This document shows positions 1-5,895 of a DNA stretch of 12,242 nt, piece by piece. Source of the DNA: Actinomycetes bacterium (GTDB taxonomy: Bacteria > Actinomycetota > Acidimicrobiia > Acidimicrobiales > RAAP-2); assembly GCA_021777285.1 (NCBI GenBank), contig JAJYDR010000069.1, positions 1 to 12,242 on the forward strand. The letters are read 5' to 3'. The translations under genes and the position numbers were made by a program. The notes under the pieces are model-generated. The model was not told the DNA's origin. It ran no database searches and saw only the letters and a program-made list of their open reading frames with translations. Positions within the stretch are counted from its first letter, which is position 1; each line of letters opens with the position of its first letter.

Positions 1-38
1 CGGAGCAAGTCGGGCCCTGTGCCATACTGGTGAGGCTT

Positions 39-116
39 GGTGGGCGTAGCTCAGTTGGTTAGAGCGCCAGGTTGTGGTCCTGGAGGTCGCGGGTTCGACC
101 CCCGTCGCTCACCCCA
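39..116 (+). tRNA. tRNA-His (anticodon GTG)
   Basis: A full cloverleaf can be folded. The acceptor stem is 40-46 with 106-112 (one G-T pair), the D stem 49-52 with 62-65, the anticodon stem 67-71 with 79-83, and the T stem 89-93 with 101-105. The anticodon loop is 72-78 with GTG at 74-76, which reads His codons. G39 supplies the extra G-1 typical of tRNA-His and faces discriminator C113. The CCA tail is encoded (114-116), unlike the intact tRNA-Lys gene further on. A CATACT at 23-28 could be a -10 box, but its -35 would fall at or beyond the window edge. Confidence 0.97.
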
Positions 117-122
117 AGTCAA

Positions 123-143
123 GGCGTCACGTCACCAGACGCC
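123..143 (+). terminator. Possible hairpin terminator after tRNA-His
   Basis: A perfect 6-bp inverted repeat GGCGTC (123-128) / GACGCC (138-143) with a 9-nt loop begins 7 nt after the encoded CCA of tRNA-His. No T-run follows, so this is a plausible U-less terminator or processing hairpin at most. Confidence 0.3.
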
Positions 144-166
144 GGAACGAAACGACACCGGACACT

Positions 167-180
167 GGACCGACCGGTCC
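167..180. promoter_or_regulatory. Inverted repeat upstream of the aldehyde dehydrogenase
   Basis: GGACCG-AC-CGGTCC is a perfect 6+2+6 inverted repeat about 50 nt before the ATG of the downstream aldehyde dehydrogenase gene. A weak -10-like TAGATT lies at 184-189, so the repeat would fall in the -35/-10 spacer and could be an operator. No recognisable -35 supports this, and no regulator gene lies next to it. Confidence 0.25.
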
Positions 181-228
181 GAGTAGATTCTCCCTCGAGG
201 ACCCGATGTCGGGGTCAAAGGGGGATTC

Positions 229-1653
229 ATGGTCATCGCTCGTGACTCATTCTTCATCGACGGTGCGTGGGTACGCGCAACGTCTCCTGAAACCTTCACG
301 GTCTACGACTCCGCCACGGGCGACGCCTACGGCTCCGTGCCCGCCGGAACCGTCGACGAGGCGAACCGCGCAGTGGAAGCTGCGTCGGCGGCCTTTGCGG
401 CCTGGTCCAATACGAGCGCTAAGGAGCGCTCGGAGTACCTCCAACGAATCTCCGAGAAGTTGGCCGAGCGTAGCGACGAGATCGCTCTCGTCATCGCCCA
501 CGAAGTCGGCATGCCGTTGATGTTGTCTAAGGGCATCCAGGTCGGGCTACCGACCGCAACCTTCGCGGACAACGCGCGTCGGGCCGCTGACTATTCGTGG
601 GAGGAGGAAGTCGGCAACTCGACGCTGGTCCGTGAACCGGTGGGCGTCGTGGCGGCAATCACACCCTGGAACTATCCCCTGCACCAAATCGCGAACAAGG
701 TGGCGGCCGCGCTGGCCGCAGGCTGCACCGTCGTGCTCAAACCAAGCGAAGTAGCGCCGCTCAACGCGTTCCTACTGGCCGACATCATCGACGAGGTCGG
801 CCTCCCCCATGGCGTGTTCAATCTGATCTCGGGACTCGGCCCCGTCGTCGGCGAAGCGATCGTCGCCCACCCAAAGACCGACATGGTTTCGTTCACGGGA
901 TCCACACGCGCCGGAAAGCGCGTGATGCAGATCGCCGCGGAGATGGTGAAGCGCGTCTCGCTTGAGCTCGGCGGGAAGTCGGCAAACATCATCCTCGAGG
1001 ATGCGGACATTCCCAAGGCCGTCGCTGACGGGGTCTTCAAGTGCTACCTCAACTCGGGTCAAACGTGTTCGGCGCTCACCCGCATGGTGGTGCCCCGCTC
1101 ACGGCTCGCCGAGGTCGAACAGGTGGCAGTGGCCGCAGCCGAGGGCCTGCAGCCCGGTGACCCGGTGACTGGATCGAGTCTTATCGGTCCACTCGCCAGC
1201 GCCGCGCAGTTGCAGCGCGTACGCGATTACATCACCAAGGGGATCGACGAGGGAGCGCGACTCCTCTGCGGCGGCGTCACACCTCCCCCGGGTTACGAGC
1301 ATGGCTACTACGTCCAGCCGACGATCTTCTCTGACGTGCGCAACGACATGACGATCGCGCGAGAGGAGATCTTCGGACCCGTGCTCTCGATTATCCCCTA
1401 CGACACCGAAGAGGAGGCAATCGACATCGCGAATGACTCGACGTACGGCCTCGCTGGGGGCGTCTGGGCGGCGACTGACGAGAAAGCATTCGAGGTGGCT
1501 CGAAAGATCCGTACCGGTCAGGTCGAGATCAACGGCGGTGCCTTCAACGTGGTCGCCCCGTTCGGCGGCTACAAGCAATCCGGCATCGGCCGAGAGCTCG
1601 GGGCTTACGGGTTTGAGGAGTTTCTCGAGGTCAAGGCCGTACAACACGGGTAG
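229..1653 (+). CDS. NAD(P)-dependent aldehyde dehydrogenase
   Basis: This cytosolic enzyme oxidises an aldehyde to its carboxylic acid with NAD(P)+. At 474 residues it has the usual ALDH-superfamily length. All catalytic elements are visible: PWN with Asn148 (oxyanion hole), KPSE with Lys171 (cofactor binding), FTGST at 222-226 (Rossmann loop), ELGGKS with Glu246 (general base), GQTC with the nucleophile Cys280, and EEIFGP near residue 385. The chosen ATG at 229 follows a G-rich Shine-Dalgarno (GGGGG at 220-224, 4 nt spacing), and the N-terminus aligns naturally with the family. The gene stands alone between tRNA-His and tRNA-Lys with no partner to reveal a substrate. It is not a close paralogue of the second aldehyde dehydrogenase in the window (10270-11625), which differs clearly around the catalytic Cys. 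The family assignment is certain; the substrate is unknown. Confidence 0.95.
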   Translation: MVIARDSFFIDGAWVRATSPETFTVYDSATGDAYGSVPAGTVDEANRAVEAASAAFAAWSNTSAKERSEYLQRISEKLAERSDEIALVIAHEVGMPLMLSKGIQVGLPTATFADNARRAADYSWEEEVGNSTLVREPVGVVAAITPWNYPLHQIANKVAAALAAGCTVVLKPSEVAPLNAFLLADIIDEVGLPHGVFNLISGLGPVVGEAIVAHPKTDMVSFTGSTRAGKRVMQIAAEMVKRVSLELGGKSANIILEDADIPKAVADGVFKCYLNSGQTCSALTRMVVPRSRLAEVEQVAVAAAEGLQPGDPVTGSSLIGPLASAAQLQRVRDYITKGIDEGARLLCGGVTPPPGYEHGYYVQPTIFSDVRNDMTIAREEIFGPVLSIIPYDTEEEAIDIANDSTYGLAGGVWAATDEKAFEVARKIRTGQVEINGGAFNVVAPFGGYKQSGIGRELGAYGFEEFLEVKAVQHG

Positions 1654-1694
1654 CGAACCCATCCGCTACCGGCGCGACGGTATAGACTTGTCAC

Positions 1695-1767
1695 GCGCCG
1701 GTAGCTCAATTGGCAGAGCATTTGACTCTTAATCAACAGGTTCCGGGTTCAAGTCCCGGCCGGCGCA
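1695..1767 (+). tRNA. tRNA-Lys (anticodon CTT)
   Basis: The cloverleaf has a perfect 7-bp acceptor stem (GCGCCGG 1695-1701 with CCGGCGC 1760-1766), D stem 1704-1707 with 1716-1719, T stem CCGGG/CCCGG (1743-1747 with 1755-1759) and discriminator A1767. The anticodon loop 1726-1732 holds CTT at 1728-1730. The outermost anticodon-stem pair is a T-C mismatch. The bases after the discriminator are CCG, so CCA is not fully encoded. This gene marks the left boundary of the accessory segment: a damaged copy of its 3' part lies at 4991-5033 in the same orientation. Confidence 0.96.
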
Positions 1768-2132
1768 CCGGGTTGTATCAGGTACTATGGTTTTCATTCG
1801 CGTTCTGCGCTCGCAGGAGAAGCCCGACGATTCCTCACCCACTTTCGTGACGGTCTGAGACTCCTCCGAGGAAGTAGACACCCGATAAGCCAGCTCGTTC
1901 AGTCGGCGGGAAAATTGTCACCAGGGCACCACCAACCAGAAGGAAGTTCACTCTCGAATTCAGAATCGAGGTGGCCCACCGCGTCATTGACTCGGGTTGA
2001 CGCGCCACCGAGTTCGCGCCTTCCGTCGGGCTTCTGTGATGAGCAACTCAGCGGGATCAGATCCTTCGAAACGCGCTTCACGGTCGACTGGAGCCATCGT
2101 CATCGAAACCCGTTACTTGAACTCGGAATGAT
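1768..2132. other. Gene-free stretch at the left end of the tRNA-Lys segment
   Basis: I see no credible coding region here. The open frames are short, lack ribosome sites and resemble no family. The stretch contains AAGTAGACACC at 1872-1882, which recurs at 4398-4408, and a GTACTAT at 1782-1788 resembling part of the GntR-site palindrome. It is probably the remains of integrated DNA next to the tRNA attachment point. Confidence 0.5.
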
Positions 2133-2486
2133 TCATCGCAAACCTTGCGCTTCGATAATCGCCACGACCTCTTGTCGGCGATAGCCCTGCTCACGAGCGA
2201 ACGCCAGTAGTTCGTTGATTTTCGTCAGTACAACGCTCTTCTGCGGTGTGCCTACGACGCGCACACCGCGTCCCCTCGTGAAATCGAGAAGACCTTCTTC
2301 GCGCAACAGGTGCAACGCACGAATCACCGTGTTCTTGTTGACGCCGAGCACCTCGGCTAAATCGACGGCGGGCGGCATGCGCTCCCCCTGCCTCGCCTCG
2401 CCGTCCGCGATTGCACGTCTAATCTCCGCGGCCACCTGGTCGTAGATCGGCGTTGCTTCGTCTCGATTGACTTCGGTAATTCTCAT
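2133..2486 (-). CDS. Small GntR-family transcriptional regulator (YtrA-like)
   Basis: A 117-residue DNA-binding repressor-type protein. Residues 12-78 form the GntR winged helix: PIYDQVAAEIRRAI at the start, then the recognition-helix region around LGVNKNTVIRALHLL, then the wing LDFTRGRGVRV. Only about 40 residues follow, forming a short helical tail, as in the YtrA subfamily, which lacks a large ligand domain. The start was taken at 2486 (product begins MRITEVN). The frame stays open upstream to 2603, but that part overlaps the divergent gene and looks non-coding; a second in-frame ATG at 2501 is possible. The start codon overlaps one of two ATAGTACTAT palindromes, so autorepression is likely. 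YtrA-type genes usually sit beside ABC transporter genes; here the divergent partner is a DUF4232-type membrane protein. Confidence 0.88.
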   Translation of the reverse strand: MRITEVNRDEATPIYDQVAAEIRRAIADGEARQGERMPPAVDLAEVLGVNKNTVIRALHLLREEGLLDFTRGRGVRVVGTPQKSVVLTKINELLAFAREQGYRRQEVVAIIEAQGLR

Positions 2487-2494
2487 AGTACTAT
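2467..2494 (+). promoter_or_regulatory. Promoter for the DUF4232-type gene
   Basis: A -35 TTGACT (2467-2472), a 16-bp spacer and a -10 TACTAT (2489-2494) resemble a housekeeping sigma promoter reading rightwards. Transcription would start near 2501, giving a leader of about 35 nt with Shine-Dalgarno GGGAG at 2526-2530. The -35 lies inside the first codons of the divergent gntR gene, and the -10 is embedded in the first ATAGTACTAT palindrome, so regulator binding would block it directly. Confidence 0.6.
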
Positions 2495-2509
2495 CTACCA
2501 TAGTACTAT
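2485..2509. promoter_or_regulatory. Twin palindromic operator ATAGTACTAT between gntR and the DUF4232-type gene
   Basis: Two identical 10-bp perfect palindromes, 2485-2494 and 2500-2509, are separated by CTACC, so their centres are 15 bp apart. They cover the -10 and start region of the rightward promoter and the gntR start codon on the other strand. Each palindrome also contains TACTAT, a -10-like hexamer, on both strands. Dimeric GntR proteins bind palindromes beside their own genes, so these are the expected sites for the adjacent regulator. Binding itself is inferred. Confidence 0.7.
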
Positions 2510-2535
2510 TTACGACTGACCGCGTGGGAGACCCA

Positions 2536-3231
2536 ATGATCATTACCCCGAACGAGCGCGAGGCGCCGCTCACTGGTTCTGACCCCACCGAGCTGCTCAT
2601 CAAAGAAGCCCGACGGAAGGCGCGTCGTCAACGCTTGCTTGCTTCCGCGCTAGGTCTCATTGCTATCTCGGCAGTAGTGATTCCGCTGGTAAACGTGATG
2701 GGCAATACCCCTAAGCCCAGTGCGCCGTCTCCCGTGAATGCCGCAAGTGGTCCACAACTTCAGTCGTGCTCGATAGCCGACCTCAGTTTCAGCGTGGGGC
2801 AATGGCAGGCGGCTACGGGCAATGAGGGAGTGCCGATCGTTCTGACGAATGTCGGAGGGGTGGCGTGCTCGTTGAACGGATACCCGAAACTCACCCTGCG
2901 CACCGCGGGTACACCTCTTCAGCCGATCTCAATCGCCCACACACCAGGTTCTCAAATTTGGCGGCGCGAACAGCCACACCCAATGGAGCTTTCTCCTGGG
3001 GCGACGGCGTCGTTCGGGGTAGGCTTCGGCGACGCGTACAACCAGAACCTCGGCACGACCGTTAGTAATGGTCCCCACTGCGTCATCACCAGTGCGGTGA
3101 TTGGACTGCCGACAGGCGACTCTAGAGTCTTGCGCCTCACGAACCACATGAACGCGTGCTTCGCCAACTATCACTTCGGCGTAACGCCCATTGAGAAGGG
3201 GTCGGTCCCGGACGTGCCGCCAAGCTACTAA
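2536..3231 (+). CDS. Membrane-anchored DUF4232-type protein
   Basis: A 231-residue protein of unknown function. Residues 1-33 are cytoplasmic, charged and Arg/Lys-rich just before a single transmembrane helix at about 34-55. A Pro/Ser/Ala-rich linker (58-75) and an extracellular domain follow. That domain fits DUF4232, found on many actinobacterial secreted or lipid-anchored proteins: four cysteines (78, 111, 182, 208), the pattern VxLTNVGGVACSLNGYPxLTL at 101-121, and a beta-rich fold. There is no lipobox; the helix acts as a signal anchor. The start at 2536 has GGGAG 5 nt upstream; an earlier in-frame ATG at 2467 was rejected because it lies in the promoter and divergent gene. The gene is paired head-to-head with gntR, which probably controls it. 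The DUF assignment rests on the pattern of cysteines and the NGYP segment, not a search. Confidence 0.8.
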   Translation: MIITPNEREAPLTGSDPTELLIKEARRKARRQRLLASALGLIAISAVVIPLVNVMGNTPKPSAPSPVNAASGPQLQSCSIADLSFSVGQWQAATGNEGVPIVLTNVGGVACSLNGYPKLTLRTAGTPLQPISIAHTPGSQIWRREQPHPMELSPGATASFGVGFGDAYNQNLGTTVSNGPHCVITSAVIGLPTGDSRVLRLTNHMNACFANYHFGVTPIEKGSVPDVPPSY

Positions 3232-3281
3232 GTCAGTCGTCCTTGACGTAAGGAAAAGTTCCGTAAAGGACAAACCAGATG

Positions 3282-3306
3282 TTTAGGCCCCATTTCGGGC
3301 CCCAAA
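3282..3306. terminator. Weak hairpin after the DUF4232-type gene
   Basis: GGCCC (3286-3290) and GGGCC (3297-3301) form a 5-bp stem with a 6-nt loop, flanked by TTT on the left and AAA on the right, about 50 nt after the stop codon at 3231. There is no clean U-tract in either direction, so terminator function is only possible. Confidence 0.3.
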
Positions 3307-3396
3307 CTGCTGCACACCGACTCGATTCATCAGACGCATCGGTGCGGATTCCGAGGGTTTTCGTACACCCGTTCCGATTGATCCGTTCAGGCGAGT

Positions 3397-3750
3397 TCAA
3401 GCGGTCAGTGCAACGACAGCCGTACTATAGCGATCCTCGGCTGACCCCACTGGAAGAATCTGCGCGGCATGGTGTTGATCCGACGACTAGTCACGTCAAG
3501 GTCGTCGTGAGAGTAGATCGAGAGGTCCGAGCCCTTGCCGACGTTGCGACGAAGGATGCCGTTGAAGTCTCTTAGATGGCTGCATCCACGGGCTGTGGGG
3601 ACCGGCGAAGAAGACGTCGATGCCGACCGGTGCGGCCAGGTCCTCGTGCACGGCCATCTCACGACCTATCCCACGATCTGTGATGAATCCGTCGTCGAGT
3701 GCTGACACCCCCTCTTCGGGGGCTGGAACTGCGATGACTCTCTTACTCAT
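3397..3750 (-). pseudogene. IS30-family transposase remnant, frameshifted
   Basis: This is the C-terminal part of a DDE transposase in pieces. In one frame (3750 down to about 3585) it reads TDRGIGREMAVHEDLAAPVGIDVFFAGPHSPW in effect, matching the IS30 region WDRGxEMAxH...FxDPHSPW. The continuation (FNGILRRNVGKGSDLS, then a YSHDDLD segment and INTMPRRFFQW) is in another frame, matching NGLLRQYFPKGTDLS...NxRPRKTLGW. A second shift after FQW would give a short tail ending at a stop at 3397-3399. The catalytic Glu segment (normally QRGSNEN) is destroyed at the first shift, and the N-terminal DNA-binding half is absent. The element cannot encode an active enzyme. I did not find its terminal inverted repeats. 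It lies between the DUF4232-type gene and the toxin-antitoxin pair. Confidence 0.75.
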
Positions 3751-3787
3751 GCTCGTCCCCTTCGCATCGTACCGAAGCAATCCTGCG

Positions 3788-4048
3788 CTAATGCCGATAG
3801 ACCTCGCGACGATGGGCTGTCCGCAAGACTAAGACCAGCAACTCTCGATCGCGAATCTCATAGATCACGCGATAGTCTCCCGTGCGCACCTTCCACTCGC
3901 CATTCCCGCCGACCAGTGGTCGTGACGTCGGCGGTCGCGGCTCGTTGGCGAGCAGTTCGATAGCCGCCTGAACACGCCGTCTGGCGGTGGGATCGAACTT
4001 ACGCATCTGTCGCGCCGCGGCCGGCGTCAAGAGGACCTGGTAGGTCAC
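3788..4048 (-). CDS. RelE/ParE-family toxin
   Basis: An 86-residue basic protein with the RelE fold. The N-terminal strand YQVLLTPAAARQM is followed by helices (15-37), the segment EWKVRTGDYRVIYEI (51-65, with Arg55 and Arg60) and the C-terminal HRREVYRH (79-86), which carries the Arg/Tyr residues typical of RelE mRNA interferases acting on ribosome-bound mRNA. It starts with GTG at 4048, overlapping the antitoxin stop codon by 4 nt (GTGA), which couples its translation to that of the antitoxin. The length is typical. The last residues are intact, so the toxin is probably functional. It is the second gene of a two-gene operon within the tRNA-Lys segment, where such pairs often stabilise acquired DNA. 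Confidence 0.92.
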   Translation of the reverse strand: MTYQVLLTPAAARQMRKFDPTARRRVQAAIELLANEPRPPTSRPLVGGNGEWKVRTGDYRVIYEIRDRELLVLVLRTAHRREVYRH

Positions 4049-4320
4049 AGCAGGCCGAGATCGGCCTTCACTTGCTCCCAGGGGATTGGCGCCTCTCCGG
4101 TAGCGTGCATCTCAACCCTCGCTTCCTCCGCCGCTCGGATGTCGGACATGTCCTCGGCCAGGGCCAGAAGTTCTTCCAGGTCGTTGGCGTCGATCACCGC
4201 GGCGACTCGTTGCCCCCTTCGGGTAACGAAGACCGGCTCGTGTTCAGCACACGCCGCGTTCACAATCGACGAGAACTGTTTGCGGGCTTCGGAGATTGAG
4301 AGAGAGTCGATGGTGCTCAT
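4045..4320 (-). CDS. Phd/YefM-family antitoxin
   Basis: A 91-residue antitoxin. Residues 1-50 form the Phd/YefM DNA-binding domain (ISEARKQFSSIV, then PVFVTRRGQRVAAVIDANDLEEL). Residues 55-91 are an acidic, flexible tail expected to wrap and neutralise the RelE toxin. The start at 4320 (MSTIDSLSIS) was chosen because a consensus-like promoter ends 6 nt upstream and the family N-terminus begins there; the frame continues 9 codons further to 4347, but that part covers the promoter. There is no Shine-Dalgarno, so the transcript is probably leaderless. The gene precedes the toxin and overlaps it by 4 nt. Autoregulation through the GTAC-containing repeats over the promoter is expected for this family. 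Confidence 0.92.
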   Translation of the reverse strand: MSTIDSLSISEARKQFSSIVNAACAEHEPVFVTRRGQRVAAVIDANDLEELLALAEDMSDIRAAEEARVEMHATGEAPIPWEQVKADLGLL

Positions 4321-4357
4321 GTACGAATTGTACCACTGGTACGCCACCTGTACAATT
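4321..4357 (-). promoter_or_regulatory. Promoter and operator of the toxin-antitoxin operon
   Basis: On the minus strand, -35 TTGTAC (4355-4350), a 17-bp spacer and -10 TACAAT (4332-4327) sit 6 nt before the antitoxin ATG, placing transcription start at or next to the A of ATG. The -10 and -35 are part of an inverted repeat AATTGTAC (4326-4333) / GTACAATT (4350-4357). GTAC recurs four times (4321, 4330, 4339, 4350), the first three at exact 9-bp steps. This is the expected binding site for the antitoxin or its complex with the toxin. Confidence 0.72.
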
Positions 4358-4408
4358 AAGTCTCAACGAGTGGTGGCCCTGGACGTTCCCCCCGGAAAAG
4401 TAGACACC

Positions 4409-4990
4409 GCGCAACCTCAACCCCCCGGTCGGCCAGGGTGACCTCGAGGCGCTCACCAATGCACTCGACCACGGCCACCCCGGAGCCACCGGTTCACTTG
4501 GGCGAGGGGCGATCGGTAGCCTTCAGCGTGGCGCGTCGGTGGGTTCCGGCGACCCTGGCGCACGGCGCACTCGACCAACCGCGTCGAGTCGATGATCGTG
4601 GTCTGCCGGGACCACACGGCGTACGTGAAGTGCGGGGAGTCGGGCACGAGGGCGCTGCGGTGGTGTGCGATGGACCTCGCCGAAGCGACGACGCAGTGAC
4701 GCCCCATCGACGGTCACGCGCACTTGCACACCGCGCGGTCCCAGACGAGCACGGTCGAGGCGCCGGTCGACCACGACGACGTTGACGAACAGGGGATCGC
4801 TGTCTAGCGAAGCTACTCGGGGTCGTCATCCACGTTCCCCACCACGTGGGACATCCTCGAACTTACGCCTCCCGAGCTCCGACACATCCCACCGTTCATC
4901 CCACGGACCAGACCAACGCCACCGGACGAGATTCCTTTGACAGACGGACAATTCCGACGCCACCGGACAGATTCGACCATTCGTATCCCC
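4409..4990. other. Unresolved GC-rich stretch with broken open frames
   Basis: There is no intact gene that I can defend. Between about 4450 and 4830 three overlapping minus-strand frames stay open, and none alone resembles a protein family. Reading RVTVDG in one frame (about 4695) and then RHCVVASARSIAHH in the neighbouring frame gives a more protein-like string, which hints at a frameshifted gene, possibly another transposase, but I cannot name it. From 4830 to 4990 the sequence becomes less GC-rich and shows nothing recognisable up to the tRNA-Lys fragment. Confidence 0.4.
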
Positions 4991-5033
4991 CTCTTAACCA
5001 ACAGGTTCCGGGTTCAAGTCCCCGCCGGCACCA
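4991..5033 (+). repeat. Degenerate 3' fragment of tRNA-Lys (putative att remnant)
   Basis: This segment matches 1726-1767 of the intact tRNA-Lys gene in the same orientation, from the anticodon loop (CTCTTAA) through the T arm to the acceptor end. There are two mismatches (4998 and 5023) and a 2-base deletion near the end. It then continues with an encoded CCA at 5031-5033. No 5' tRNA half precedes it, and the T stem is disrupted, so it is not a functional tRNA. Integrases commonly use tRNA 3' ends as attachment sites, leaving such direct repeats at both ends of the insert. Confidence 0.8.
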
Positions 5034-5163
5034 CTCGCAACCCGTGAATTGACCTCAGTTTCCCGTCAGATCACCGAAGCACTCGGCGCGGCAACGACAA
5101 ATTCGCCGCCTACTTGAGTCGTCTCTCCTCGGGTGCGACGCCGCGCCAGCCGTCACCCGAACG

Positions 5164-5895
5164 TTAGGTGACATCTCGCCGTCGTAGCAGCGCCAACCCG
5201 ACGACAGCGAGCGCGAGCGCCCAGGCGACGACCACCATCACGCCGACATCGCCGGGGAGTTGCTTCTCTTGGAATGAACCCATCATCGCGTCAGCGGCGT
5301 GCACCGGCAAGAAGCGACCAATCGTGGGCAAGAAGCCAAAGACAAGGTTTTCGACGACGAAGCCCCAAGCCAGTAGTGAGATGACAGCACCCACCTGATT
5401 AGGGACGATTGCGCCGAGTCCCACACCGATCGCGCCCCACAGGGCGGTCCCGATGACCGCACCGACGATCAACTCGGTCGCGTTCGCGCCACTCATCGCT
5501 AGGCCAACGCCTCGCAACTTGAAGATCCCGATACCGACCGACAAGACGATGCCCTCGCCGATGACCCCGAAGATGAGACCCGAAAGCATTCCCGCGATGA
5601 ACTTTGACGTGAAAAGACGATTCCGATTCGCATTGAACAACGACGTTGGCCGAATCGTTCCGAATCGGTATTCGCTCGTGAACAGCATGATGCCGGCCAG
5701 CGCGGCGAAGACGCCAGCGACGCTGCCGAAACTCAACACGGTTGCCTGTTCCTGCTCGGTGAGTAGCTGGGAGATCGGTGACAACGTACTGGTGAGAATT
5801 GTGAAGAGAAGCGCCAGCGCGATCAACCCGACTAGGAGTCCGGCCGTCGTGCGCGTGGAACGAATCTTGAGCAATTCCGCACGGAGTTGGTTCAT
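5164..5895 (-). CDS. ABC-2 type transporter permease
   Basis: A 243-residue integral membrane protein, the channel half of an ABC-2 exporter. About six transmembrane segments can be seen (roughly 18-36, 55-73, 97-121, 140-163, 166-188 and 217-237). Between the second and third lies SEYRFGTIRPT (74-84), the conserved cytoplasmic loop of ABC-2 drug-export permeases, which contacts the ATPase. The N-terminus MNQLRAELLKIRSTR is typical for the family. The ATG at 5895 overlaps the ATPase stop codon by 4 nt (ATGA), so translation is coupled. It is the last gene of the merR-ATPase-permease operon. The substrate is unknown; the ligand-binding type of the linked regulator suggests a hydrophobic, drug-like compound. 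A 6-bp hairpin (5152-5157 with 5167-5172) surrounds the stop codon, without a U-tract. Confidence 0.92.
   Translation of the reverse strand: MNQLRAELLKIRSTRTTAGLLVGLIALALLFTILTSTLSPISQLLTEQEQATVLSFGSVAGVFAALAGIMLFTSEYRFGTIRPTSLFNANRNRLFTSKFIAGMLSGLIFGVIGEGIVLSVGIGIFKLRGVGLAMSGANATELIVGAVIGTALWGAIGVGLGAIVPNQVGAVISLLAWGFVVENLVFGFLPTIGRFLPVHAADAMMGSFQEKQLPGDVGVMVVVAWALALAVVGLALLRRRDVT

Noticed and set aside
2467..2535. Extended N-terminus of the DUF4232-type protein starting at 2467
   Set aside because: It would encode the promoter and operator region and overlap the gntR start, whereas the ATG at 2536 has a good ribosome site.
2487..2603. Extended N-terminus of the GntR regulator up to 2603
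   Set aside because: The extra 39 residues do not match the family and overlap the divergent gene; the winged helix is complete from 2486.
3279..3575. A 98-codon plus-strand open frame starting MFRPHFG
   Set aside because: It runs antisense to the IS30 transposase remnant, has no ribosome site and no family resemblance.
4438..4785. A 115-codon plus-strand open frame in the GC-rich block
   Set aside because: Its composition (Arg, Pro, His-rich) is typical of a GC-rich shadow frame, with overlapping open frames on the other strand and no motif.
4991..5033. A second functional tRNA-Lys gene
   Set aside because: There is no 5' half, acceptor partner strand or D arm, and the T stem and acceptor end are damaged.
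4813..5052. Short open frames on both strands running into the tRNA-Lys fragment
   Set aside because: Low-complexity composition, no ribosome site, and they read through the tRNA-like remnant.
1768..5163. CRISPR array or other short regular repeats in the island
   Set aside because: No series of spaced identical repeats was seen; only the tRNA fragment, the twin palindromes, the GTAC steps and one shared 11-mer.
5152..5172. GTCACC/GGTGAC hairpin around the permease stop codon as an operon terminator
   Set aside because: Short stem, long loop containing the stop codon, and no U-tract on the minus strand.
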